A stretch of 64,000 nt of DNA from Margaritispora aquatica (GCA_007644065.1 VJWN01000001.1:2680340-2744339); one strand, 5' to 3'; positions 10,489 to 24,280 are shown, numbered from the stretch's first letter. Program-made: numbers and translations. The notes: generated by a model from the letters alone, not told the origin.

Positions 10489-13050
10489 CGTGAATGTGAA
10501 CGCAACGCGCAACAACAAATAAAAAGAATGCTCCGATGAGGTAGAGCGATAAAATCAATCTGCTAATAGGCGCAGAATTGAAATGGAATTAAACAAAGAG
10601 GTGAAGAAATCGCGATGCGAAGATGACTTGGTCGGGCTTCGTGACGAAGTTGTCGTCGAAGAACCTGAGTGCGGTGAATTAATCCACAGCCAATCGTTTA
10701 TGAACTTTCGTAGTAGTGCTAGTAGTAGGGGTTGAGTCGTGTTGTTCAGCCTCGTTGAAAAGTATTTGAATTGAATTCTGGGGGAATTGTTCAAAAGTTT
10801 GTGGAAGCTGCGACACGGCTGAAAGTTGGACGATCGAAGAAAGAATTTTTGGATGGGAGATTCGACAAGATATTTGGTAGAACACGCTAAATTGAGTCAA
10901 GTTGGGCTATCCCAAAACAGTCGCTGAAGCTATGCCAAGACCTCACGATGTCATGTGATATGCTGCAGTTGATGTAACTGTGATGACATTTCTTTTCTAG
11001 CTTCTGTTCATGAAAGATATACTATTTGAACAAGCCGTCATTGATTCTCTCTAATACTTCGTCTCAATTCGTGAGCTCTGGATCCACTGACGCCTGCTTG
11101 GCAATCATAATTGTCTGAAAAGCTGAGAGATAAATTGTGCAATGTGATAAGAATAAATACCTTCGTCGATTCCAACCAGACAACTTGTGTTTGATTGCTA
11201 TAATTGGGAATGAATTAGTAATACGTTATTCTGCTCGAGTTTGTCCTGTCGCCCTTTTCAAGTTAGACTACTCAATTTCCGAAACATTAAGTCGCAAGGC
11301 TGAAGGTTGCTCGAGTCCAAAGTAAACAAACACTTCAGAATTCTCAACTCCAGAACTCTGTAAACGAAATCAAACTTTCGGTATCTAAATCTTGCATTTC
11401 TTGTTATGATATCAAGACATTGTTCAAGTCTCACTGCCACAGAATCGATGTTCTTATCTACACCAAAGCAATGTATCTGCTTCACAAATAAAACCCCGCC
11501 ACATGAATAACTTCCTGTAGATCTGAAGAAGAAGGGTAAGTCTATTTATTAGAAAACGACTTTCCATACGTGTGTTGCAACAGCTTCTCAATTGATTCTC
11601 CAAAAGCGCATTGACTGATACCTCATGAACACCCTATATCAGACGTCCCCAGTCCATAGTAAATTTACCTCCACATGTTCACAACGTGCACGACGTGTTC
11701 AAGGATGTCGAAAAAGAAACGTGCACCATTTAACGACAATTTCTATGAAGATAATCCCAACCTTATGATCAGTGTCGCAGTTATATCTTTTGCTATCAAA
11801 ATTTCGGGATCACTATGTACACAAAAGGCCGATTAATTCGAAAGTGGATTGGAAACGGATATACGTAGAGGTCTTTTCGAGTGGCTGACAGAGCTAAACA
11901 TCTCGCCTTAGAGGGTGCTTTGCATAGATCTCTGCTGTATTGTAGAAGATCCGATAGCGTACGAAAATGTATTATATCAGCAGGAGCATTGCTTGGATCT
12001 ATTTTCTTAATCTGAACTGAGGACTGGGAGTCTTCCCTGAATTATATGTTGCGACAGTTCAGCTTGAGTCAGGGTGCATTCAACGGTACCCATACTTATT
12101 CACACACTCTCAAGCAAGTCTTCTCCAACTCAATCAAATTCTATTTCTCTATCCAATAGGCGTATGAATTTACTCAGGAAGCACAATCGTAACTCACATT
12201 CTATGAGCAATGCAGTGTCCCCTCAATTATGCAAAAGGAAGAAGCGATAAATAATTGGTCGGCAATACCATCGTCGAACACACTCCGAATAATATCATCA
12301 AGCATTAGAGCGAGATGACATCAAAAAAGATACCAGGCTGACAATAACCAAGAAGAAACAGGATATGGTTCAAGAAGAAGGCAAATGTGCAGATTAAGGA
12401 AATGCTGTCAACAATCCTAAACGAAACAAATTTCACCACGATCTCACTTTTTCAACTATATATGAGAATCCAGCTAAAGACAGCGAGCAATGTCACCTGT
12501 AATGACCGCAATCGGGTAAGAACATAGGAGCGCAAATATCATACGTAGTCTAGAAATTGGCGATGAGGGGCAGTTTGTGATATACTGACTCGGCAATTGA
12601 ACAAAAAGACCATCCGCACAAATTCGATAGGACTTACAATAGAACATCAGCATCTTTAGTATACTCACGACTATTCATAGCAAGTTCAACGATTGTAACG
12701 TAGAGATACGAAGTTGTCTTGGACGAATTGCGGCATGACACCAATCATGGAAGTGTTCGTACGTATGCGTGTTAATTTACCCGTGCCAACGCACACAGAG
12801 TCACACGAAGTTTCCACACATTCAGATTTCGCAGTTTGAATAAATGCGCAACGCACAATGCACAGTTAGGGTCATAATAGTCCGATGTGGATTTGCATTT
12901 GGTGTGTTTCCAATCTACAGTGTGCACCTTCAGCCAATCCCGATGCCAATCCCGATCCAGACTTTAAACCCATGCCATTAAATTCATGGAAGCGAACTTC
13001 AAGCATCAGGTAACCGAAGGTTCAAGTAGCGGAAATGAGAATTCGAATTC

Positions 13051-13112
13051 GAAGTCGAAGAAGGAGAAGGAGAAGAAGAAGGAGAAGGAGAAGACGAAGG
13101 AGAAGAAGAAGC
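13051..13112. repeat. GAA/GAG purine microsatellite
   Basis: Runs of GAAGAAGGAGAAGGAGAAG type sequence, all purine on the plus strand for about 60 bases. In one frame it gives a Lys/Glu run, but the flanks show no gene. Confidence 0.8.
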
Positions 13113-13687
13113 AAAATAAGCAGTTGTACTACTTGAAAACGATATCTCAACTAAAAAAATCTAAAGTCAAGCAGGAAACGAGATGCATGAAAAGGACGAA
13201 ACCTAGGACTCGCTAACAGACAAATGCAGACGAAGATCAACCCCAAAAGCTGGAAGAAGATATCACGTTAAGACAAGTCGTAGAAGAAATGCAAAAAACC
13301 AACGGGTATTGCAAAGCATAAACCAAGCCCAAGCCATGAATCCTTGATCCACAGGAGGAGTGAGGTGTTACGAACTAAATGCAAGGAAGGAAGAATGCAA
13401 GAAGACATAGACGAAGGGGATGGGGAAGTAAAAAAAGGGTGAACAGGATGAGGTAGGAGGAGACGAGGTTTAATTCCCTGTGTTGGTGAAGTGGTTGGGT
13501 TGGGCCAAAAGAGGATGATGACGAGGCAGGAGCATGTGAGCATATGGAAAGTATCCAGTAGATGTCGTCAGAATAAAAGAGGATGATAAAATAGCTCGGT
13601 GCGATGACTAGCTCTGAGCGCATACACATAGGGGCGCAAGTGAGCGTGTCATCAATCCGAGATCCTCGCGTCTATCTTAGACTCGAC

Positions 13688-13710
13688 GTTAGCGACTTCG
13701 CTTCGCTAAC
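13688..13710. other. Perfect 8-bp hairpin, GTTAGCGA / TCGCTAAC
   Basis: GTTAGCGA and TCGCTAAC are exact reverse complements with a 7-nt loop CTTCGCT. It sits in a 250-bp patch (13.68-13.95 kb) that is unusually rich in AGCT, CTAG and related palindromes. No T-rich tail, and no gene end beside it, so a terminator role is unlikely. Confidence 0.5.
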
Positions 13711-14776
13711 TACGCATGCGACTACTTGTAAGCTAGGTGTAAAGCGAAGCCTCAAGCTACCAAGCTACCAACTTACCTAGCTACCGAGGTATTTAGATCC
13801 AGAAGCTCACCTCAGCCCACCTCCTCCCTATTGCTAGCTGCTGCTTCGCTGGAGTAAGGTGCTCTAGAAGCATTACAGGTAGGTATGTAGCCCAAGCTAG
13901 CTTAGCTTAGAGAGACCGAGAGATGAAGACAGACAGAGCTCCGTAACATTTACGGATGCAAAGAAAGCTAAGCTGACAAGATGATCTAAGGTAGGTAAGT
14001 AATCATCACTTCTCAACATAAAAATATGTCCATTTCCCCATTTCTCTTGATCCATCAAACCGGATACAACCTAATCAGTCCAACTCAGTTGTGGAAACGC
14101 AATAGCCAAGAGCCCACACACTTGAATCATCCTCCTTAGCATCAACACACCATAACAGCGCATAAATGCATATATACACACAATTACACTAATGAAGTGC
14201 AAAAATCACGATGAGGAGGATGCCAGTATTCACTGTACAGTTTGAAACTGAAATCGACAAGCAGAATACCGAAGAAAACGAAAACGAAATGGTTGAAGAC
14301 AGCAGACGTAGTAAGAAACCGTAGCCTGCATGCCACCTACCTCACCTTGTGAATGCGTGATTTGACTGCAATGTGTGACTTCTACGTAATGACCCATAAA
14401 TACACACGTGCGCACACATACTGATGACGATAAGCGAGACCTACGAACAACAAATAAACAAGCAACAAACAAATAAATAACCGAGGGGGCAAGCAAACAA
14501 GAACATTAACCACCCTTCATTGATCGATCCCTCTATCTATCTTCTTCTATCACGCCCATCTCATCTCACCACAATCCATCCCACTGGCCCAGTCACCTCA
14601 GCCTCTCCCTGCTTGCCTTGTCTTACAGGCGCTGTCTTATCCTCTCCCCTCCAGAGATCCTTCAAGAAGCCATCACACTTATTACACCTCGAATTCCTAG
14701 ATACATCATCCTTTCCTCATCTACCCACTTTTCTCCTAAGATCACACTGCATGCGTCCTACTTCTCCATCCCCTTC

Positions 14777-14818
14777 AATTCCATTCCATTCCATTCGATC
14801 CCATTCCATTCCATTCCA
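14777..14818. repeat. ATTCC microsatellite
   Basis: Eight or so near-consecutive ATTCC units, interrupted by one ATTCG and one ATCCC variant, in gene-free sequence. Confidence 0.85.
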
Positions 14819-15301
14819 AAACCAAACGTACATATAATACACGCCACCCATCACCACAGGCCATCCATCTCCACGGTCAGCTTCCACTTCCATCTCATCA
14901 TTTGAACCAAGCACAAAGTATCACAAGAAAGAAGAACCCAAACCAAAAAAAGGCCAACAATAACCCACGCCATGCTCGCAAGAAAATGCTGACCAAACAT
15001 ATCTCATCTCATGTCTCATAGACGTCCTGGAAGAATAAAGAGAACCAGAAACATAACACACATCCGACATTACCAGCAGTTCCAGACCGAATCCAATCCC
15101 GGTTCCAAAGTGACCAAACCCAGCCCGGAGAACGAAGAAATACCAACGCCATCGCCATTGTATGCAACACAACACTCTTTGCCTTGTGTTCTCGGCCACA
15201 AGCATAGCCATAACCACAAAAACTAGCGGCAACTCCGAATTGAGACGCTCACAAATATCTCAAATCTTCACTCCTAAACCACGCAGACGCCTTATCTCAC
15301 A

Positions 15302-18300
15302 TCACTCTCCACCTTTATTCTCCGGATCCAGCAGATCTCCCATGACTGTACTCAGCGCCTTGAAATCCACCGGCTTGGTGATATAATTGCTAAAGCCAGC
15401 ATCGATACACTTGTCCAGAACATCAGCCATGACGTTGGCTGACAGGGCAATGATCGGCAAGGGCGGCAAGTTGTCTTTCTTCTCCCACTCACGGATCTCG
15501 CGACAGGCCGTGTAGCCATCTTTATTAGGCATATGTAGATCGCACTGATTGAGTTAGCCTAAACAAGGAAGATAAGTTGCAAACAAGGGTACATACGAGA
15601 ATCAGTGAATAGAAAGCATGAGGATGAGAAAAGACTTTCTCCGTGCACTCCACGCCATCGAGTGCAAGTTCCACAGCAATGCCAACCTTACTTAGGAATT
15701 TCAGAAGCACCTTCTGATTCGTGACGTTATCCTCAACCAGCATAACCTTATGTCCCTTATTACCCAGTCGCTTTCCAATGTCGAGGTAATTCTGTCGCTG
15801 TGTCGCAACCTGTTGCTGTGCACTGAAGCGGTTGCGATCAGTGCTCAAATCTCTCTCCTTGTCCGGATCAAAGATGACAGCAAAACGAGATGGCTTGACA
15901 GGTTTGTAGACGAACATAACTCTATTATCCCTGGCGAGCTGTTCGTAGTCATATGCTGTAGCCATTTTGATGACTTCTTGTCTTTGTACAGGGTCGGAAA
16001 GTACGAGGATGGAGGTATTGAGAAGTGATATCGAGTTGACGATCTCTTCTATGAGTGCCACGATGTCCTCGGCTGAACCAAGATTAAGGACAATGTGTGT
16101 GAATACCACTGGATTAGAGCCACCCAGCATTTCCCGTGCTTCCTCAACGCTGGATAGTCCCGTGATTTTGTGTGGAACATCCTTGGGTAAAGTCATTTCG
16201 ATATGCTGAGTTGTAGCTTCTCGACTATGTGTCTGAGGACAAATGATAAGGATCGAGTACATAGGAGGACGGAAAAGTCTGAGAGTTGGAGCAGGAATTG
16301 GTGCTACTGTAGGACTCTCGCGACTTAGAATCATATTGACGGGTGTAGGAGTTACTGAAGCAGAAGACGACAACGGACGAGAAAGGGAAGCTTGTCTTTC
16401 GGGAATTGCAAGCTTCATGATAGCAACTTCTACCGAGCCCGCTCGCGCAGCCTCACTAAAGTGCACAAGTGAGGGTGCAGCCGAAGATCCAGACGATCGT
16501 TGGGTCATGTATGACTTTGTAGATCGAACTGAAGGATCCGAGCTGCTTGAGGAGATGAGGGTTGGAGATTCAGTACTAGAATCAGTTTTAGGGCTTTCGA
16601 TAGGAGATTGAAGCAGTCTTTTGCCGAGTTGAGTGCCGATTGTTTGCTTGCTACGACTATTGACATCTTGTGAGGTCGAGCTTCTGGTCGAAGACGGGGT
16701 AGTTGAGGATGGGGGGGTAGAGGGCATTTCCCTGCTCAAAGCCGGAGTTGGAGGCTCTGGGTGGTCGTTGATTGTTGGCAAGCCAAAGACGGCCGTGAAA
16801 GTAAAGGTTGAACCTTTACCAGGAATAGCTGTACCTTCCATTGTACCCCCATGAAGCTCGACGAGTTGACGAGAGATGACAAGACCGAGTCCAGTCCCAC
16901 CGTGAGTCCTCGTACTGCTAGAATCGATTTGACTGAATGGCTTGAATATGACTTCAGCCTCGTCTTGTGTGAAGCCACGTCCAGTATCAAGGATGGAGAA
17001 TTCGAGCACAACTTGGTTGTCATCGGCAGCCGCAGTCTCCTTAGGCAAGACACGACATCGACTGAACACTTCCCCAACAGTTGTGAACTTGATCGCATTG
17101 CCGATGACGTTCAGCAATACTTGACGAATTCTAAAACGATCTCCCTTGATCATTTCTGGCACGTCGACGTCAACCACATAGTTTACTTCTAAGTGCTTAG
17201 TGATTGCGATAGTAGAAACCATTTCATTCACTTCCTCGACTAAAGACCGGGCATGGAACCAGTCGTAAGACAACTTCATCATACCTGCATCAGCCTTTGC
17301 AAGATCCAGAATGTCGTTGATAATATTAAGCAAGCCATCAGCACTTGATGCAATAGTGTTGCAGTAGTCAATTTGTTCGTCATTGAGTGGAGTATCCTGG
17401 AGAAAGCTTGTCATGCCAGAAATACCTATTAAAGGTGTGCGGATTTCATGTGACATGTTGCTCAGGAATTTGCTCTTAGAGTCCATGGCTTCTTTCAGCT
17501 TCATTTCCAACAATTTATGGTCATTGATATCCGCGCAAGCACCAAACCAAGATCCATCTCCACTTCCGAGATTGATGTTGTCAACTTCGACACACCGTAC
17601 AAGATGCCAGCGATATTCTCCACTCTTTGATCTAAGCCTCACTTCTGTGCTGTAAGCAGTTCGACCATTACTATCTGTATCAACTTTGATGACACCAGAC
17701 CTCATGAGCTCCGTCAAATCAGCTGTCGGATACTCATAGACTGAAGTACTGCTAGAGCTAGTTGTCCTCGATAATGATTGATAAACGCCCTTAATAGTGG
17801 ACTCTGTATGTGCCTCTGACAAGGTAGACTTCGTTGAAGATTGTGTGGACGAAGCCTCCGAATCGTTACGAGTCGGCTCGTGTGGCTTCCTCGGTCCCGG
17901 TTGCGCTGGTGTAGGTGGTTGATTTATTGGGATGTGGCACTTTGCAAGGTCTTCTGGATGAACGTAATCCATGAAGCCAATTCCAAGCGCATCCTCAAAG
18001 GCTTGCCCTGTAAACGAAAGCCACTGCTGATTGGCAAATGTAACTCCAGTATCTTCTGTGGCAGAAAATATTATTTGCGGTATTAAATTGGCGAGTTGCT
18101 TGTGTTTCGCCTCTGATGCTTCGATTTCCTCTTGCCGGGCAGCCTTGACTTCTGCAATGTGTTGGTCGTGAATGTCCATGTGCGTACCGTACCACTGCAC
18201 GATGACCCCACGGCTGTCACGTAGGCCAACAGCTCGTGTATAAAACCACCTGTAGTTGCCATCGAATCGTCTGAGGCGAACTTGCATGGAGAACTGTTCT

Positions 18301-21300
18301 CCCGTACGAATAGCATGACTCCACGATCGAAGGTACTCATCCCGCTCCTCCTCATGGATACTGACCCAAGGGTCATCATGTAAGTCCTTTACACTTTGTC
18401 CTCGATAAGTAAGATATCGACTGTTGACCCAGACCATTTCACCAGTGGGTGGCAATGCAATAAATATGTGCATTGGTAGAGAATCAAGCATGATCCCTTT
18501 CACTCTATCTGATGGAGGTGGCATATAGTCTGTAGGCACAGATATAGAGCCAGATCTCGAGTGGGCTTTGGTTGTTGTGGCAGATTTGGAAGGATTTGTA
18601 GATGTTGTAGGCAGGGATTGGAAAGTCGCTCCGAAGTCTGCACCATATGAGTGGAGTTGAGTGTGCAATCGTTCAGCTTTTGCCTGGCCTTGACCAGAAG
18701 CGATTCGCATAGCCTGACGTCGAGGCGAAAGAGGTGTATCAAGAGAGCGTCGTGGGGGACTCGTATCTCTCATATCCGCACTATCAGGAATACTGTCTCT
18801 CTGAGCTCGGAGGACTCGTGGCTCTTGTCTAGGGGTGCTGAATGAGGATCTTGGCTCATCTGTATCAATCTCTGTAATCGGCGTCTCGCCCGTTTCCTGG
18901 CTCGGGCTCGCAGCGTCAAAGTCTTCTGCACTCCGGGAAGCTTTATGGTTTCGTGGGTCTGGAGGCGTTGTGTCCTTTGATGTTCGTCTAGCTGCAGTAA
19001 TGCTGCTTGCAGAACCTGTATCTACTCTGCCAATTCCTGGCCTTGATCGGGTGGAAAAATAACTCTCCCCAGGTACAAAATTGGGGCTTCCTCCACTTGA
19101 CTTTTTATCCATGCTCATGCCGACACTTCCTGGGTCCCATCCGGGAGTGCCTGCTGGCGAACCAGCAGTGCTGCGTGAAAGATTGGAGTAGTCACTTGGA
19201 CTTGTTAAACTCCCAGCGAATTGCTGTGGACCATGCTCATCTGCTGGTGAATAAGCATTATTGTCAAGATTCACATAATCTGGGGGAGGCCGACCACCTG
19301 GAGCGACTGCACCAAAGCCACTAATTTGAGGTCGTTTCCTCGATAGGCCGGCGACTTCGGTCTGTAGATGAGAATACTGACGACATAATGAAAATGAAGT
19401 GGCAAGATGAGGAGCCAGATGGGCTAATGAATGTCTTAAACTTGACGGGTAAGGTATTACCTGGGTTAAAATGGAGAGGATAGCAATTGGTGTTGGCTTT
19501 CCTGAACGACCATCTCTCGAGGTTGGTTCTTGTGGTGGCTCATAACCAAGGGCATTACCACGTCCACCTTTGGATTCCATAGCTGCGGCATCAAGTCGAA
19601 ATGTTTGCACAGGTTTTGATAGTAGAGGGTGAATGAGTGGTATGTGCAACACTGTCCACGATCTGTCAACTCCAATTGTCTCTGGTTGTGGCATATCTGT
19701 ATAGTTTTGAGGCACAGCCTGTGGATTAAAACTCTCCTCATCGACGGGTGTGTTCATAAAAAAAGGGTTCTCAGAAGTTTCACCTCTTACAGCTGGCGAG
19801 GGTGCTGGTGACTGGGACCATGGCGAGGGTGGTGTCTGTTCGTACTCCTCATATCGTGGAGCTTCAAGCTCCTCAGTTATCATCTTTCCCTTCTCCCCTA
19901 CGGGCCCCTTGAAGGTGCGGCTTAGTCTCCTCGACTTTCCTCCGAAGAACGACGAGATGCGAGACCCCATGTCTGGCAGTTTAGGTCGAGTGGCTTTTTC
20001 GCTTGATGAATCTTTAGACTTCAGACTCTGCTGTGATTGTTTGCTTCCTGTACTGGTCTCGTCATCTTGGCTCTCTACATAAGGATAATCTCGAGTCAGA
20101 GCAATGACTTTGCCACGTTCTAACACCCTCAAGACGCCCTTGTTATCAATTAAAGGTTCGGATTCATAATCAAGCGCCTGTAGGACAGAGAAGACTTGGC
20201 CACGAACTTCCCGGTTTGCTATGTCTGGATCATCCCAGAGAGCTGGATCCTTTGAATTTTCGAAGGCCATATGGTCTTGCAAGGATTGCAGATTGAGCTG
20301 CGCATTTTGAAGAGTTGCTGTACGAGGAGGCATATCTGGGCGAGATGACAAGTAACTTTTTGCTCTCATCATAGGACTTGGTCGTGTTGCTGACAGCCCT
20401 GGCCTGCTCGCTGGTGGAAACAATATTGTATCTCTCTTGGTATCCTCATATGCTGTAAAGGAATGTCTACTGAGAAGCCCAGGCCGAAGAATACTAGGCA
20501 TAGGTGACGATGTTGACATGTACTCATCTGCCGTGCTGGTACCTTCAGAATTTGATGTCTCATTTGTGCCAACACTACTTGGAACCAGGCTGCTCCCGCG
20601 TTGCAGGTATGTTAGGCTTAGGTGATCCTCCTCTTGAGCATTGAAGGTGGCCTTTTGGCCCCATGGTACATTCTCAACATCGGTAGAGTCTGCTGGCACG
20701 GAAAGTGTCACCCTGTGAGCGTGATATACCGTCCTCATAATCTGAACAAGCGTAGTCCACCATGCGTCAAGCCCGGGTTCAGCAGTGAGCATCAAGCTCA
20801 AATCATACAAGTTTGGAGATTCAAAATTGGGATCTTCTGGAGGCTGATATCCGGATGCTGGTTGAAACCTCAACGTCGAAGCTGGGGTCACCGACCCAGA
20901 CAACATCTGATCATGTGGTCCAGAATCAAACAAGCCGCCTGCAAAGTTTGATGGGTTGACGGTTGGCGACAACGCAGTGAAAGGTCTATGACCTGAAAAT
21001 CCTGATGGAGTTCTCATAGGTGGGAATGGATAAGATGGGGTTTTCAGACCGCTGGGTGTAATACCTCCCCGAATCGTCCTGGTAGATTCTGTCGATGCTG
21101 TATGCAAAGCTGTTGTCATTGGGCTCGTGAAAGCTGCATCCAGAGATGGAGATATGGTTTCCTCATGTATCGGCGAGACTCTAGCCTTGCCTTTTGTTGC
21201 CATGGGTGCCACATTGGCTCGCGTACCTTTTTGCTCAAGATGAGATGCCAACCTCTCTCTATGCTGATTTAATTGGATTTGCGCATTCATGGCCGCACGT

Positions 21301-21707
21301 AGACGTTCGACCTCTTCAGCTGAAGAACTACTGCGCATTTCAATCCTTCCTCCTCGGGGAAGCGGTTCTTTGTGCCTCGTATCTTCCGTTTCATATTCTC
21401 CTTCGTTCTTTAGCAAGTTACCCTGATCGACTGATTTCCTTTTCGAAATTTCTGACGTTCCTCCAGCCGAACCCTGACCTGTCTCTCTCTCTCTAGCCTC
21501 CGAACCTGATGCATCCTTCGCAGAAGAAAAAGATTCGGACATGGATTCCTTCGGCTTTGCCAGCGTATTGTGGGGTGTCTTTATGCCATGTTTGGAGGTC
21601 TTTGTAGACTGTTCACTACTAGATCGTCGCGAAGATCCTGGGCGTCGAGAATGGGATGGAGACGAAGCTGAAGATGGTTTCTCCAAAGGCGACTTTGGAG
21701 GTGGCAT
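15302..21707 (-). CDS. Hybrid histidine kinase with PAS domains and receiver (2117 residues)
   Basis: Exons 15597-21707 and 15302-15544 (complement), joined over a 52-nt intron (donor GTATGT, acceptor CAG, phase 0). First in-frame ATG is 21707; the frame is open upstream to about 21836 with only a GTG, so an upstream 5' exon is possible. Order: disordered residues 1-290; GAF-like segments between about 300 and 800; disordered linker; PAS about 1070-1190; second PAS/PAC about 1205-1385; H-box FLSNMSHEIRTPL with phospho-acceptor His1420; N-box LLNVIGNAIKF; G1 LDTGRGF; G2 GGTGLGLVISRQL; Ser/Thr-rich linker; receiver VMLVEDNVTN with phospho-acceptor Asp2039 in CDLHMPNKDGY and the conserved Lys in TKPVD. 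All catalytic residues are present. It should autophosphorylate and feed the Ypd1-type phosphorelay. No transmembrane segment, so probably cytosolic. Assignment to a numbered fungal kinase class is not safe by eye. Confidence 0.9.
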
Positions 21708-22560
21708 GCCGTTTCCCCTGGATCCTCCTCCGCAATCAACGGCCACCGTTACTCCAAAATGACTGCCGGCGCGATCGCAGTGATGACTGGAAGAGCGTGA
21801 TACCTCATTCGGATGTTGTGCAGATACTGAAATTCTTTACGGAGAGCGCAAATTTGTTGAAAGAGGCGTTGGCGTCGATGAGGTGAGGTGGAAAAGAGAG
21901 GTGAGGTAGTGTTTTCGGGAAATGACGTACGTTGGTTGACCCTGCGCAAAATCTATCTTTGGACACAACAAGAACGAACTTAAGGCGCATCCAGTACGGT
22001 ATCAATTGAGACACGAAAGCAAAGGAAAAGTTCGAATAGTCCACTTCAGAGACGTGTGATTCACGATGACAGATGATATGTCTTGGATTTGAGCAACGAA
22101 AGCACAGTTGAATGGTCGGTGAAGAACGACACAGAATCACGATATTGGGAGCGGATTTTTTGGAATGGGCTGAGAGAGTGGCACTTTGGAGAGACTTGGA
22201 TGATATCCAACGGAGCCACCTCAACCTGGAAGATGCCAGGAACATACCCTTGAGGTCAGTGGCCTTGACCCACGGAAAAGGAAAACCTTGCCGGACGACG
22301 TTAGAGACCCGCGAAAACAAAGGATGAGACGATGAGAGCTTTTGAGCATAAGAGGCATCTGAGCTGCTGATCGGATATTCTAGACCTTTGAGTTTCTAGG
22401 AAGTATGCCATGACATCCACAGCTCCTTATCATCTCTTTCTGTCTCTATGAAGAGAATTCCAGCAAAGGATGCTACAGCATGCCGTCTTGTCTTCTAACT
22501 TCAGCTATAGCTGTAAGATGTCCAGTTTGAACAAATCGAATCTCTCGTGACATTGATTGG
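21708..22560. other. Upstream region of the kinase with conflicting open frames on both strands
   Basis: A minus-strand acceptor TTTCAG at about 21829 is followed by an open frame ending VITAIAPAVILE at 21753. A matching donor AAC-GTACGT near 21929 could join it to upstream sequence. The plus strand also reads well in places (a frame ending NLLKEALASMR at 21886, and 22112-22327). No single gene model closes on either strand with an ATG. The simplest reading is a spliced 5' leader of the kinase gene; a small overlapping gene is possible. Confidence 0.3.
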
Positions 22561-23480
22561 TATTCACGGACTGCAATGTCGTGGCCTTTAACCTACACTC
22601 CATTGCCGCCATAGCCTTTCTGCCACCACTCATCAACGCATCAACTCATCAAGCCAAGGTCGAGCCAATACCAATTGCTATGGTACAGCAGTGCTCGCTA
22701 CATGTTTCACTGTGGTGGAGGATGACAGTTCACCATGGACCAGTCGATATTCAGCTCATCAAATACTTCTTAGCTGAATGTATGTACGTACAAAGGCTTG
22801 CAGTGCCGATGTGGAGTACTGTGCCGTATACCTCATGGGAACATAAGGATTTGAACATTATGAAGCAGGGAAGATCCTCTCGCGCAAAGGACTTGGAAAA
22901 GTTTCCAGAAGACTCCGAAACCTCCATTATTCATCAGTATCAACAAGTATGTTTTCCAAGATTTAGAGTTCTGGACACTTGGGATTGAGTTTGGTTCTTC
23001 GGTTCTTCGGCTCATCACTTCGTATATTGGCATTGGCATCTTCGATCGTGGAAGAATTGGAGACTCGATACGTTTGGTGTGAACAGGCAGCCTGATGTGA
23101 TTGTCCTGAATTCATTCGAATTAAGTACCATATAACTTCCCTCCATGCATGTTTTACCTGAACTATGAGAGGAATCAACACCTGGGAATAAGATGAGTAT
23201 TCTTTCTTTCTTCAAATGTTATTTTGTTTTGCTTTGTTTTGTTTTGTTTTTATCACTTCAAAGAGACGAACACGATCAATGAGGTGGTCATTGAAGCATC
23301 TGCTGATCGCAAAGGACTGAGGTGATGTGACTGTGACTGTGACTACTGTGACTGTGAACTACCTGTTTGGACCCTCACAACCCTCAGGACCCTCTGCCCA
23401 ACCCCTGGATGCATGATGACATCAGTGGCGTTTAGAATGAAAGACTTTCGTCATGTTTCACAGCGGAGCAAAGACCAGGC

Positions 23481-23519
23481 AGGACAGGCAAGGACAGGCA
23501 AGGACAGGCAAGGACAGGG
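23481..23519. repeat. AGGACAGGCA decanucleotide array
   Basis: Four copies in a row of AGGACAGGCA, the last ending GGGC, preceded by one degenerate copy. Confidence 0.85.
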
Positions 23520-24170
23520 CAAGGCAGAACTGGTTGATCCACCAATCACTCACGACTGGCGACCAAGGAAAATCCCGTACAATGCATGCAGCCTCATTCT
23601 TCCAACCTCCAGTTTCCTTTCATGCATGCAAGCTGCTTCAACCAATTTCAAATCTCTTTATTGTCAACATAAATACATACCCATATGGTAACACAACCGG
23701 AAGCCACCATGTCAATAGCGGTAGTGGAACTCAAAATCATATCATAATGATATGGGGTATGAATCGTAAAGTAAGCTATCTCAAACGTGAGATTTCACCA
23801 TTGATTCCCTTTGCCCCTGCTATTTAGATTTACAACACTGGTAGTCGTATGATCTATGATCTGTGATCTTAACCTTATGTTTCATACATTCAATATAGGT
23901 GTATACGGAGGTGCAGGTTGGCAACTGGGTTGATTGATCGACAAGCTAATGTCGGAGAAAGTACCTAGTTAGAAGAAGTCTTACTTTAAAGTGGTCCAAA
24001 GAATGTTTACTCTGTATGTATTAGTTATATTGCTGACTCCCTCATCTGGAGTTTGGTGGTGGAATATCAAGCTTACCGACCAAGACAACTCAACTGCTTG
24101 GCACTCCATGATGTTAAGTAATTATTATGTCATCAAAGATAAACCTATTCGAGTGCCTAAGGTACCTACC

Positions 24171-24204
24171 TATCTTACCTTAGGTACTGTAGATAGGTAA
24201 GATA
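24171..24204. other. Inverted repeat TATCTTACCT / AGGTAAGATA
   Basis: Exact 10-bp arms with a 14-base loop, inside an AGGT/ACCT-rich patch (24.15-24.43 kb). Similar AGGT-rich patches recur in the intergenic DNA of this window. Confidence 0.55.
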
Positions 24205-24280
24205 CTCCTACCCACTAACTAACTCTGGCGCCTACTTGGAGTTAGCCTCAGGTACTTTCCCAGCTCGGTGATCGGATCAT

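Larger units (their letters stand above)
10489..15301. other. 4.8 kb gene-poor region
   Basis: No open frame over 105 codons with coding character. Content seen: leader-like sequence to about 10.9 kb, AT-rich unique DNA to 12.9 kb, a GAAGAA purine tract at 13051-13112, an AGCTA/CTAG-rich patch at 13.68-13.95 kb, CA-rich sequence, an ATTCC microsatellite, and CA/CT-rich sequence up to the kinase stop. It could hold long 5'/3' UTRs, regulatory DNA or non-coding RNA; nothing specific is proven. Confidence 0.4.

Noticed and set aside
12986..13216. Lys/Glu-rich 76-codon frame
   Set aside because: Translation of the GAAGAA purine tract; flanks lack coding character.
22557..22988. 143-codon open frame
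   Set aside because: Starts at a non-ATG or weak start, has erratic composition, and no splice or homology support.
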